A stretch of DNA of 64,000 bases, taken from contig NZ_CP023691.1 of the NCBI RefSeq assembly GCF_008704855.1, positions 7,936,001 through 8,000,000 on the forward strand, in the 5' to 3' direction. A model generated the notes under the pieces. The model worked only from the letters and a program-made list of their open reading frames with translations, was not told where the DNA came from and did not search any database. Position 1 is the stretch's first letter, and every line of letters starts with the position of its first letter. The stretch is from Streptomyces platensis (GTDB taxonomy: Bacteria; Actinomycetota; Actinomycetes; Streptomycetales; Streptomycetaceae). Shown one piece after another: positions 8,725 through 17,018 of this stretch. Made by a program: the position numbers and the translations under genes.

Positions 8725-10299
8725 CTACTGCCCTACCCGTCCTGGTTGCAGCACCTTGCTGAACAACACCTGGCCACCCTCCTGACGCAACCGCACCGTC
8801 AGCTCCCCGCTGCCCCCGTCGATATCGACCTCGCCGAAGTACTGCGGACTCTCCGCGGGGGAGGTGTTGGCACGGTCCGGCGCCTTGATGAACGGTTGCT
8901 CGGGCCCAAAGGTTCCGTCCAGCTTCAGCGCCTGGAAGCCGCCCGCGTTGAGCGGCCCCGACACGAACTCCCAGAACGGCTCGAAGTCCTTGAACGCGGC
9001 CCGCTCCGGCGCGTAGTGCTGCGCCGCGGTGTAGTGGACGTCCGTCGTGAGCCAGACGGTGCCGGTCACCCGGTCGTGCTTGATGTGCCGCAGCAGTTCG
9101 GCCAGCTGGAGCTCACGCCCCAGGGGCGCGCCCGGATCGCCCTGGGCCACCGCCTCGAAGTTCGTCTTGCCGTCCGGGACGACCAGCCCCAGCGGCATAT
9201 CGGAGGCGATCACCTTCCATACCGCGCGGGACCGGGAAAGCTCCCGCTTGAGCCAGCGCAGCTGCTCAGCGCCGAGGATGCCCTGCGGGTCGTCGGTCTG
9301 CCGGCCCGGCGAATTGGCGTTCCGGTAACGGCGCATGTCCAGCACGAACACATCGAGCAACGGGCCGTGCGACACCACGCGATAGACCCGGCCTCCCCGG
9401 TCGGGCCGCAGCGTTCGGATCGGGAAATACTCGCTGAAGGCGCGCAGCGACCGCGCCGACAGCACATCGGTGCGCTTCTCCGTGTACCGGTCGTCGTCGA
9501 GCAGCTGCCCCGGGTACCAGTTGTTGTGCACCTCGTGGTCGTCCCACTGCGTGATCGTCGGCACCTGCGCGTTGAAGCGGCGCAAGTTGTCGTCGAGCAG
9601 GTTGTAGCGGAACGCGCCCCGGAACTCCGCGAGCGTCTCGGCGACCTTGGACTTCTCCTCGGTCGTCACATTCCGCCAGATCCGGCCGTCCGGCAGCGTC
9701 ACCCGCTCGGGGATCGGGTTGTCGGCGTAGATGTTGTCGCCGCTGCACAGGAAGAAGTCCGGGTTCCGGCGCCGCATGTCCTCGTAGATGCGGTAGCCGC
9801 CGCGGTCCGGATTGATGCCCCAGCCCTGCCCGGCCAGATCCCCCGACCAGTGGAAGCGGACGTCCGCGCGCCGCCCGGTGGGCGCGGTGCGGAAGGTGCC
9901 GGAGACCGGTTCGCCGGTGCGCCGCGGGTCATCGGGGTCGGCGAGCAGCACCCGGTAGTGGACCTGCTCACCGGACGGCAGGCCGTGCAGCGAGGTCACG
10001 CCGGTGAAGTCGGTCTCCGGCCCGAGCACCGGGCCGTGCCAGGACCGGGCGTGCCGGAACGACTCGGTGGCCGCGGTCTGCACCACCATCCGGGCCGGCC
10101 GGTCGGACCGCACCCACACCAGGCCCGAGGAGGTGGTGACATCCCCGACCTGCACACCCCAGTCGGCGCCCGGCCGCCCGCTGCGGGCCTGGGCCGGCGC
10201 GGCACAGGAGAGCGCGGGCAGTGCCAGCGCCGCCGAACCCGCCGCCGCGCCCCGCAGCAGCGACCGCCGTCCGACGCCGCTGCCGGATCCCTGCGCCAT
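8725..10299 (-). CDS. phoD: Alkaline phosphatase D (PhoD) family phosphodiesterase/phosphatase, Tat-exported
   Basis: This 524-residue enzyme has a twin-arginine signal (GRRSLLRGAAAGSAALALP) at its N terminus, so it is predicted to be exported folded. PhoD-like motifs follow in order: a fibronectin-like N-terminal domain (VRSDRPARMVV), SGDNIYAD, TQWDDHEVHNN, SDMPLGL and TDVHYTAAQHY. These supply the metal and phosphate ligands. Family members release phosphate from phosphodiesters such as teichoic acids. The ATG at 10299 has GGAGG upstream. A longer frame exists but lacks homology and would bury the Tat signal. No clear PHO box was identified by eye. Confidence 0.92.
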   Translation of the reverse strand: MAQGSGSGVGRRSLLRGAAAGSAALALPALSCAAPAQARSGRPGADWGVQVGDVTTSSGLVWVRSDRPARMVVQTAATESFRHARSWHGPVLGPETDFTGVTSLHGLPSGEQVHYRVLLADPDDPRRTGEPVSGTFRTAPTGRRADVRFHWSGDLAGQGWGINPDRGGYRIYEDMRRRNPDFFLCSGDNIYADNPIPERVTLPDGRIWRNVTTEEKSKVAETLAEFRGAFRYNLLDDNLRRFNAQVPTITQWDDHEVHNNWYPGQLLDDDRYTEKRTDVLSARSLRAFSEYFPIRTLRPDRGGRVYRVVSHGPLLDVFVLDMRRYRNANSPGRQTDDPQGILGAEQLRWLKRELSRSRAVWKVIASDMPLGLVVPDGKTNFEAVAQGDPGAPLGRELQLAELLRHIKHDRVTGTVWLTTDVHYTAAQHYAPERAAFKDFEPFWEFVSGPLNAGGFQALKLDGTFGPEQPFIKAPDRANTSPAESPQYFGEVDIDGGSGELTVRLRQEGGQVLFSKVLQPGRVGQ

Positions 10300-10557
10300 C
10301 TCCAACCTCCATGCCTCGACCGACCTCACAGCCCACCCTTTCGTATCGCTGTCCGGTGCCCCGCAGTCGAACGGACGGTGAACACCGGCCCGTTCGCCGG
10401 TCACGGTGCACCGTTCGCCCGGCCGGCTCCCGCGACCGGTGGACCCGGGCCATGGTCGCAAGACCACCGCCCGATCGCCAGGACGCTGACGTGGTGCATA
10501 CGGTCCCGATACGTGCCGCCGGAACGGGTGGCCCCCGGGGACGACGGCACCGCGCGC

Positions 10558-11388
10558 TCAGCCCACCGTGTCGAGGATGACCCGCGCCACCAGCGCCGGA
10601 TCGTCGTTCATCGGCACATGCCCGCAGCCCGGCAGCCGTACGAGGCGGGCGCCCGGGATGGTGTGCTTGGCGCGTACGCCCTGGCGGGGGAGGAGCAGCC
10701 GGTCGCGGCTGCCCCAGGCGATCGTCACCGGGACGCCGGGCACATCGGAGGTGAACCGCACCTCCCGGCCGGCCGCCAGCGTCGGCGCGAAGCCGGGCGC
10801 CTCGCGCAGCGCCCGGGTCTCCGCCACGACGGCCTCGGCCGAGCGGCGGCCGGGGTGGGCGTAGATGGTGCCGGTGAGCGAGGCGCGGCCGAGAGCGCTC
10901 CGGGCCAGCGACTCCACCACCGGCTGGGGCAGCGCCCGGGCTCCGGCGTACATCCCGCGCAGTACACCGAGGGCGTACCTCCGCTCGGCCGGGGTCCAGA
11001 AGCCCGCGGGCGAGAGCGCGGTGACCGACCGCACGGCGGCTGTGCGGCCCAGCTCCAGCGCGAGCAGCCCGCCCAGCGAGTTGCCCACCACATGCGGGCG
11101 CTCGACGCCCAGTTCGGTGAACGCCGCGGTGAGCAGCGGGACGACCGACGACAGGTTGTACGAGGAGCCGCCGGGCAGCGCGGGCGAGGCGCCGAACCCC
11201 GGCAGGTCGAGCGCGATGACCTCATGGGAGGCGGCGAGGATGTCGCACACCGGGCGCCAGGCCTGGAGGTGATGGCCGATGCCGTGCAGCAGGACGATGG
11301 GTTCGCCCGCGCCCTTGCGGTCGTAGGCGACCGTGAACGGCGGCCGGTCCGCGGGGGTGATACGGGCGAAGGAGACCGGGGCGGCCAT
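10558..11388 (-). CDS. Alpha/beta-fold hydrolase
   Basis: This 276-residue protein has the canonical fold marks: oxyanion HGIGHHLQAW, nucleophile elbow GNSLGG (Ser in GxSxG), and a late catalytic His in GCGHVPMNDDP. There is no signal peptide, so it is cytoplasmic. The substrate is unknown. Esterase, lactonase and C-C hydrolase activities all occur in this family. It starts very close to a divergent ECF sigma factor gene, so the two may share a control region. Confidence 0.88.
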   Translation of the reverse strand: MAAPVSFARITPADRPPFTVAYDRKGAGEPIVLLHGIGHHLQAWRPVCDILAASHEVIALDLPGFGASPALPGGSSYNLSSVVPLLTAAFTELGVERPHVVGNSLGGLLALELGRTAAVRSVTALSPAGFWTPAERRYALGVLRGMYAGARALPQPVVESLARSALGRASLTGTIYAHPGRRSAEAVVAETRALREAPGFAPTLAAGREVRFTSDVPGVPVTIAWGSRDRLLLPRQGVRAKHTIPGARLVRLPGCGHVPMNDDPALVARVILDTVG

Positions 11389-11576
11389 GGGTGAACTCCT
11401 CTGGGGGTGCGGGACTTCCGGTGGTGCGCGCGTGCGCTGACACGATGCCAGCTGGGGCTACTGAGCGGTATGGGGCGGCCGGGGCGAGGGCGAGTGTGCC
11501 GCACACCACGCGCCCGCGCGCCCGCCCGTCACCGTTTCCGCTGGACAACGTGGGGGCGGCCGAGTGGGATGGAGAG

Positions 11577-12470
11577 GTGCTGAAGGATTCCGCGACCGAG
11601 GTCACCGACGTTTTCGAAGAACACCGCTCCGTACTCTTCGGGGTGGCCTACCGGATGCTCGGCCGGGTGGCCGACGCCGAGGACGTGGTGCAGGACGCCT
11701 GGCTGCGCTGGTCGGGCGCGGATCATGCGGCGGTACGGGAACCGCGCGCCTTTCTCGTGCGGATCACCACCCGGCTGGCCATCGACCGGCTGCGCCAGGT
11801 GCAGTCACGGCGCGAGTCCTATGTGGGGCCCTGGCTGCCGGAGCCGCTGCGGACGGACGTCGGCGGCATCGCCCCGGACACCGCCGAACGCGCGGTGTTC
11901 ACCGAATCGGTCACCCTCGCCGTGCTCGTCGTCCTGGAGTCGCTCTCCCCTCTGGAGCGCGCGGTGTTCGTGCTGCGCGAGGCCTTCGGCTATCCGTACG
12001 CGGAGATCGCCACCACTCTTGACCGCACTGAGGCCGCGGTCCGGCAACTGGCGGGCCGGGCCCGGCGGCATGTGGAGGAGGGCAAACCGCGCTACGACGT
12101 CGATCCGGACCGGCAGCGGGACCTGACCGAGCGGTTCCTGGCCGCGGCGGCCGGCGACGATCTGAACGGGCTGCTGAGCCTGCTGGCGGCCGACGCCCGG
12201 CTGGTCGGGGACAGCGGAGGGAAGGCCAAGGCCCCGCTGCGGATCATCGAATCCCCGGACAAGGTCGCCCGCTTCCTCTTCGGCGTCACCAGGTCCCTGC
12301 CGCCCGGCATGGAGTTCTCCGTCCTCGAACTCAACGGCGGGATCGCGCTGTTGGCGCTCCTCGACGGCCTGCCGGACACCGTCCTCCAGCTCGGGGTCGC
12401 GGACGGCGAGATCAAGACCGTCTACATCGTCCGCAACCCCGAGAAGCTGGAGTCGCTCGTGGCCCGCTGA
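11577..12470 (+). CDS. sigJ: RNA polymerase sigma factor, ECF41/SigJ-like with C-terminal SnoaL-type domain
   Basis: From the GTG at 11577 this is 297 residues, the usual ECF41 length. Sigma region 2 (FGVAYRMLGRVADAEDVVQDAWLRW) and region 4 (AIFVLREAFGYPYAEIATTL-like) are followed by a SnoaL/NTF2-like C-terminal domain (about residues 115-290). In the ECF41 group that extension regulates activity in place of an anti-sigma factor. The frame is open further upstream to 11391, but that segment does not look like a sigma factor. The exact start is uncertain because GGAGAG abuts the GTG. The gene's 3' end overlaps the convergent racemase-like gene by 49 bp. Confidence 0.88.
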   Translation: MLKDSATEVTDVFEEHRSVLFGVAYRMLGRVADAEDVVQDAWLRWSGADHAAVREPRAFLVRITTRLAIDRLRQVQSRRESYVGPWLPEPLRTDVGGIAPDTAERAVFTESVTLAVLVVLESLSPLERAVFVLREAFGYPYAEIATTLDRTEAAVRQLAGRARRHVEEGKPRYDVDPDRQRDLTERFLAAAAGDDLNGLLSLLAADARLVGDSGGKAKAPLRIIESPDKVARFLFGVTRSLPPGMEFSVLELNGGIALLALLDGLPDTVLQLGVADGEIKTVYIVRNPEKLESLVAR

Positions 12471-13087
12471 GCGGCGGCCAGCAGACCGAGCCGCGGGCTC
12501 GACAGCACCGGGATGCCGCCGTCGAACCTCTCGGCGGCCGGTGCCATGGAGGCCTGCGCCAGGACGATCACATCTGCGTCCCGGACCTCCCGCGCCGCGG
12601 CGGCGACCGTCGACAGATAACCATCGGTGTCGCCGCTCTCGAAGCGCCCCCAGGCGCCGGGCACCAGGACGGTACGCACCCCGACCTCGCGGCCCGCCCG
12701 TAGGGCCTCCTCGTTGATCAGGGCTTCCGTGGGGGCGAGGGTGCTCTCCAGAGCGGCGAGTACGGCGATCCGCGGGCCGGTGGCGACCGCGGCCGCGGCC
12801 ATCGGACGGTCCACCCGCAGGGCGGGGAGGCCGAGCGCGGCGCCGGCCGTCTCCGCCACCGCACCGATCGTCGAGCAGGTGCAGAGCACAGCCCGCGCCC
12901 CGTGGCCGGCCGCGTCCGCGAGTACGGCGGAGACCTCGGCCGAGACGGCCTCCGGCCCCTGCGCCCTTGCCCGGTCCAGGAGTTGAGGGTGTACGAGGTG
13001 ACGCAGCGCCAGGCCGGGGGACTCCGCGTCCCGTAGTGCGTCGAAGACCGGGACATGGACGGGCGAGGTGTGCAGCAGCGCGAGCAT
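12422..13087 (-). CDS. Aspartate/glutamate racemase family protein
   Basis: This 221-residue protein has the pseudo-symmetric two-Cys layout of the Asp/Glu racemase superfamily in its N-terminal half: AVLCTCSTIGAVAE supplies the first active-site Cys. In the second half, the position where racemases have the second Cys reads VLAQASMAP, so that Cys appears to be absent. True racemase activity is therefore doubtful, and a related function (arylmalonate or maleate isomerase-like) is possible. The start is the ATG at 13087. It is divergent from the GntR gene, with a dre-like palindrome between the two. Confidence 0.78.
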   Translation of the reverse strand: MLALLHTSPVHVPVFDALRDAESPGLALRHLVHPQLLDRARAQGPEAVSAEVSAVLADAAGHGARAVLCTCSTIGAVAETAGAALGLPALRVDRPMAAAAVATGPRIAVLAALESTLAPTEALINEEALRAGREVGVRTVLVPGAWGRFESGDTDGYLSTVAAAAREVRDADVIVLAQASMAPAAERFDGGIPVLSSPRLGLLAAAQRATSDSSFSGLRTM

Positions 13088-13174
13088 GACGGAGACAGTA
13101 CCCAGCGGCCCCGCTGAGGGCGTGGGCGGGACGGCCCGTTCGGGCGTCCGGAGCGGGCCGAAAGTGATCCCGGA

Positions 13175-13188
13175 TTGGTCTTGACCAA
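13175..13188. promoter_or_regulatory. dre-like GntR (DasR-type) operator
   Basis: TTGGTCTTGACCAA is a 6+2+6 inverted repeat. It closely matches the DasR responsive element core (TGGTCTAGACCA). It lies between the divergent racemase-like gene and the GntR/UTRA gene. That gene's product resembles DasR in its DNA-binding domain, so autoregulation or control by DasR itself is likely. Confidence 0.6.
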
Positions 13189-13338
13189 GGGTGGGGGCGG
13201 CCATATCGTCGGGATACTGCAACAACCTTTAATAAAGAAGCGCTCATAATCAGGCGCGCAGCGGGCCCACATCTGCCGGCCGCGCGGCCCGAGTCCCATG
13301 GGGGAGCAGCCCCGGTAGCGGCCAGTGCGGAGGACAGG

Positions 13339-14085
13339 GTGGGGACCACGCAGCTCGAAACGGTGCCGGAGCCGAAGTACTGGCACCTCAAGACCGTGCT
13401 CAGCGAGGCGCTGGACTCGGAGTTCGCGGTCGGCGAGATTCTGCCCAACGAGCGTGATCTGGCGGCGCGGTTCGGCGTCGCACGGGCCACGCTGCGGCAG
13501 GCGCTCGAACAGCTGGAGCTGGAAGGCAGACTCCAGCGCCGCCGCGGTGTGGGCACCACGGTCGCCCCGCCCCGGGTCGGTGTCGCCGTCGCACCCGCCC
13601 GCCACAGCTGGCCCGGCGCCGCAGGTGACGACTGGCAGGTGCTCGGCTGCGACGAGAGCGGCAGTGTGCCCGCCGTGGTGGCCCGCCTGCTGGAGACCGC
13701 CGAGGGCGACCCGGTGCACATCGTCCGCCGCAGCCGGGTCACCGAGGACCGGCCCCTCGCCGCCGAGTTGCTGTACGTCCCGGCGGCCGTGATCCCCAGC
13801 GGCGCGGAGATCGCGCTGCTGACCGGCCCGGCGCAGGCCTATGCGGTCCTGGCTCAGCTTCAGTCGCTGGAGCTGGAGGGCCAGGACCGCACCGTCGAGC
13901 TCGGCTCGGCCCGTGCGGAGGACGCCAAGCAGCTGGACCGGCTGCCCGGCGCACCCGTCCTGGTCGTCACCACCCGCTATGTCTCGGGCGGCCGTACGGC
14001 AGCCGTCGCGGTCTCCACCTACCGGGCGGACACCTGCCGTCTGACCTTCGGCGAGAGCGACGCGGTCGCGTTGCTCGCGGGGTGA
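13339..14085 (+). CDS. GntR family (HutC/DasR-like, UTRA domain) transcriptional regulator
   Basis: This 248-residue protein starts at GTG 13339. The winged helix-turn-helix (about residues 15-78) reads LPNERDLAARFGVARATLRQ followed by LEGRLQRRRGVGTTV, close to DasR. A UTRA effector domain (about 95-245) follows, which in this subfamily often binds amino-sugar phosphates or other small metabolites. A dre-like palindrome lies 151 bp upstream. An AT-rich stretch (13221-13250) may contain the promoter. The ligand is not determinable from sequence. Confidence 0.9.
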   Translation: MGTTQLETVPEPKYWHLKTVLSEALDSEFAVGEILPNERDLAARFGVARATLRQALEQLELEGRLQRRRGVGTTVAPPRVGVAVAPARHSWPGAAGDDWQVLGCDESGSVPAVVARLLETAEGDPVHIVRRSRVTEDRPLAAELLYVPAAVIPSGAEIALLTGPAQAYAVLAQLQSLELEGQDRTVELGSARAEDAKQLDRLPGAPVLVVTTRYVSGGRTAAVAVSTYRADTCRLTFGESDAVALLAG

Positions 14086-14107
14086 GACTGACCGGCGACT
14101 GAGGGGA

Positions 14108-14137
14108 CGGGCCCGCTCCGGATCTCGGAGGGGCCCG
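14108..14137. terminator. Hairpin between convergent GntR and ROK genes
   Basis: CGGGCCCGCTCCG pairs with CGGAGGGGCCCG around a GATCT loop (one bulge). It sits in the 90-bp gap between two convergent genes. Confidence 0.55.
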
Positions 14138-14175
14138 CTCCGTTGTGGCGGGGCGTCGCCGCTGCGTAGTGGCCG

Positions 14176-15348
14176 TCAGCGCGCCGCGGTGCGGCGGCGG
14201 CCCGTCACCGTGCTCTCCACCGCGAAGAGTTCGCCCTCCACGTGGTCGAGCGCGAGCCGCAGCGCCCCGGTGGCCACCGCCGCCTCGCCGAGCTGCGACA
14301 GGGCGACCTGCGGCGGGCGCAGGCAGTAACGCGCCAACTCCCGGCGCAATGGCTCCAGTACGCCCGCCAGGCCCGCCGCCCAGCCACCGATCACCACCAG
14401 CTCCGGGTCCAGCGCCAGCACCAGAGCCGCGACATCGTGCACCAGCCGCCGGATGAAGCGGTCCACCGCCTCCCGCGCCTGTGCGTCGCCGTCCCGTGCC
14501 GCCGCGAAGACCGCCGCCACCTGCGCCTCGTCCAGGGGATGCAGCGGTTCTCCGGTCGTCGACAGCAGCTTCTCCGGGGTGGCCTCCCGGCCGAGCAGAT
14601 GCAGCGCGCCGATCTCCCCGGCGGCCCCGCCGAAGCCGCGGTGCAGCCGTCCGCCGATCAGTGAACCGGCCCCCGGGCTGAGTCCGGCCAGCACGAAAAC
14701 GATGTCATCCGAGCCGGTCGCCGCGCCCTGCCAGTGTTCGGCCACCGCCGCGGCGTTCGCGTCGTTCTCGACCAGCACCGGGCAGCGGAACGAGCGCCGC
14801 AGCCGCTCGCCCAGCGGGAAACCCGTCCAGCCGGGCAGCGCGGTGCTCAGCCGGACGGTGCCGTCGGCCTCCACGATGCCGGGGCCGGCCACCCCGACGG
14901 CCCGCAGCGAATCGCGGGGCACGCCCGTACGGCGCAGCAGATCGGCCACCACGGCACGGACCCGCTCCAGCCGCTCGTCGGCCGGTGCGCGCTCCTCCAC
15001 GGGGCGCTGCGCGGTGTCCAGCACCCGGCCGCCCAGATCGGACAGCAGGGCGGCGACGCGGTGCGGGCCGATCTCGATGCCCAGCAGATGGCCGGCCTCC
15101 GTACGGAAACGGAACCGGCGGGCCGGCCGCCCCTGGCGACGCGTCGCACCCTCCCCGGCGGCCGCCTCGACCACCAGACCGGTCTCGATGAGCCCCTCGA
15201 CCACACCCTCGACCGTCGGCCGGGACAGCCCCGTCACCTGGACGAGGTCGGTGAGCGTGGGGGAGTCCGCGGCGCGCAGCGCTTGCAGCACCACCGCGGA
15301 GTTGATCCGTCGCAGCAGGGACGGGTCCCCGCCGGTGAGCCGCCCCAA
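14176..15348 (-). CDS. ROK family transcriptional regulator (no zinc motif)
   Basis: This 390-residue protein has an N-terminal winged helix-turn-helix (about residues 15-75, LTDLVQVTGLSRPTVEGVVEG) joined to a ROK sugar-kinase-like domain (IEIGPHRVAALL, VAGPGIVEADG, ENDANAAAVAEH). The normal ROK glucokinase signature has a GEIGH catalytic/metal His and a CxCGxxGC zinc cluster. Here the region reads GEIGALHLLGREATPEKLL, so both the His and the Cys cluster are absent. This argues for a sugar-responsive regulator without kinase activity. It is divergent from the hypothetical gene at 15531. Confidence 0.88.
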   Translation of the reverse strand: MGRLTGGDPSLLRRINSAVVLQALRAADSPTLTDLVQVTGLSRPTVEGVVEGLIETGLVVEAAAGEGATRRQGRPARRFRFRTEAGHLLGIEIGPHRVAALLSDLGGRVLDTAQRPVEERAPADERLERVRAVVADLLRRTGVPRDSLRAVGVAGPGIVEADGTVRLSTALPGWTGFPLGERLRRSFRCPVLVENDANAAAVAEHWQGAATGSDDIVFVLAGLSPGAGSLIGGRLHRGFGGAAGEIGALHLLGREATPEKLLSTTGEPLHPLDEAQVAAVFAAARDGDAQAREAVDRFIRRLVHDVAALVLALDPELVVIGGWAAGLAGVLEPLRRELARYCLRPPQVALSQLGEAAVATGALRLALDHVEGELFAVESTVTGRRRTAAR

Positions 15349-15530
15349 CGTCCGTCTCCCTCACTTTGCGTGTGGGCGGATCGTAGCCGGTCAGGGGGTG
15401 CGCGGCGAGCCCCACGGGAGGGGGCAGCCGGCCGCCGTGACGCCTGCCCGGCGGTCGCGGTGCGCGCGAGGTCGACCCGCGCCGGGCCGCGGGAGGGCCA
15501 ATTGTCAGACCCGCGCGGTTTACTGACGGC

Positions 15531-15990
15531 ATGACCATTGACAAGCATCTGACGGTCATCGACCGACTGCGACGGCGGGAGTTCCCGGCGGTGCCGGACC
15601 GGTCCGCCATGGTCGAGAGCGGGCCCGGCTACCACATAGCCGGGCTGCGGGTCAGCGGGGAGTTCTGGGACGCGGACGCCGCCGAGGTGGCGGAGACCGA
15701 GGAGGACTTCACCGCCGAGCTGACGGCGCTGGTGCAGGCGCTGTCGTTACGGTGGGGCGCCCCCGAAACCGTCGATCTCGGGGCCCACTTGGAGCGGACT
15801 GCGCAGGGCCTGCCGGTCCGGCCGCCGCTGGACACGCTGTGCGGTTATGTCCCGCGGATGCACGGCTGGCGGGTGCAGGGCCGCTGGATCGGCGTGGGAG
15901 TGGGGCAGGGCGGGCGCGAGCTGCCGTTCCAGCTGCTGGTGGCCGTGGGGGAGAGGGGGCGGCGGTTCCCGGGGCCACCCACATCCCTAG
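15531..15990 (+). CDS. Hypothetical protein with a TTA codon; 3' end uncertain
   Basis: From ATG 15531 the product begins MTIDKHLTVIDRLRRREFPA and shows normal Streptomyces coding bias to about residue 140 (RELPFQLLVAVGE). The function is not recognised. The reading frame has no stop where the convergent gene begins and would run antisense to it until 17291. The next frame stops at 15988-15990. A one-base slip in the G-rich run near 15950-15962 (frameshift or sequencing error) would give a normal end, and that end is used here. An in-frame TTA leucine codon at 15747-15749 makes the gene a candidate for bldA-dependent translation. Confidence 0.5.
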
Positions 15991-17018
15991 CGGGTGAAAG
16001 CGGGGGCGAGGGCCGCGGAGAGGAGGCGGTGCGGGGTGCCGGTGCCGTCGGCGGGGACCGTCCAGAGGTCCGAGCCGTAGTCGCCCGGCAGCGAGTAGAC
16101 CAGGGTGTGGCCGTCGCGCCAGACGGCCTGGTCGTCGATGTTGCGGTGTTCACCGGTCGCGGTCTCGCGCAGGGTGCGCAGATCGAGGACGTAGAGCCGC
16201 CAGGGAGCGTCGGGGTCGGCGCCCGCGATGCGCTTCTTGTAGGCGATCCGGGTGCCATCCGGGGACAGCGAGGGGCATTCGACGTTGGGGTGCAGGGCCC
16301 GGAGAGTTCTGGTGCCGCGGTCGCCGCGGACGAGATAGGTCTTTCCGCCGGTGGCGGCGGTGGCGTAGAAGCGGGTGTCATCGGCGAAGGTGACGCCCCA
16401 GACGTTGATGTCGGCGGCGCGGACCCGGTGTCCGCCGACGGTCAGCGCATAGGTCTCCAGGTTGGCGTCCAGGCGCCGGCCGCCGGTGTCGACGACGGAG
16501 GTACGGGTGGAGAAGGCGGTGCCCGCGTAGGAGTCACCGCTGACGAAGACGGTCCAGGCGACGGTGCGGCCGCTGGGGGAGACCCGGGCGCGGGTGGGTG
16601 TGCCGGCCACGTCGTAGTGGCGCACCTCGCGCAGCCGGCGGTCCAGGAGTACGGCCCGGTAGCTGTCCCGGAGTTCGCCGTGGACGGCCTGGAGACAGAT
16701 ACCGGTTCCGGCGGCCGCGTGGAACCGCAGACAGTGCACGCCGGACGCGGTGCGCGGCCCGGTGAGCCGCCTTTCCGGCACGGCGGTGATCTCGTCGCGG
16801 TGCGGCCCCCAGGCCATGTTGCGGAAGAGACCCTGGTGCGGCCCGTCCAGTCGTACGGCCCCGGGGGTCACCTTCGGGCCGTCGGACTGGGTGCGGTCCT
16901 TCCGGTCGGCGCGTCCGGCGGCGGCCAGGGTCGCGCCGACGGCGACCGCGCCGAGGACGACGACGGTGGCGAGCAGGATGAGCAGGCGCGCGGTGCGGCT
17001 CAGCGGCATGCGGTTCAT
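15987..17018 (-). CDS. Membrane-anchored TolB-like beta-propeller protein
   Basis: This 343-residue protein has an N-terminal membrane anchor (LLILLATVVVLGAVAVGATLAA). After it comes an extracytoplasmic repeat region with PD40/TolB-type blades (SLSPDGTRIAYKK, RVSPSGRTVAWTV, LVYSLPGDYGSDLWTVPADG). The start ATG at 17018 overlaps the stop of the upstream MFS gene (ATGA), which indicates coupling and fixes the start, although the open frame continues upstream. The function is unknown. Co-translation with a transporter suggests a shared envelope role. Confidence 0.82.
   Translation of the reverse strand: MNRMPLSRTARLLILLATVVVLGAVAVGATLAAAGRADRKDRTQSDGPKVTPGAVRLDGPHQGLFRNMAWGPHRDEITAVPERRLTGPRTASGVHCLRFHAAAGTGICLQAVHGELRDSYRAVLLDRRLREVRHYDVAGTPTRARVSPSGRTVAWTVFVSGDSYAGTAFSTRTSVVDTGGRRLDANLETYALTVGGHRVRAADINVWGVTFADDTRFYATAATGGKTYLVRGDRGTRTLRALHPNVECPSLSPDGTRIAYKKRIAGADPDAPWRLYVLDLRTLRETATGEHRNIDDQAVWRDGHTLVYSLPGDYGSDLWTVPADGTGTPHRLLSAALAPAFTR

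Noticed and set aside
5548..11394. Very long plus-strand open frames (5548-8529 and 8746-11394) opposite the DUF885, GNAT, PhoD and hydrolase genes
   Set aside because: They are antisense to genes with clear motifs, have low-complexity composition and no ribosome sites. High GC makes stop codons rare.
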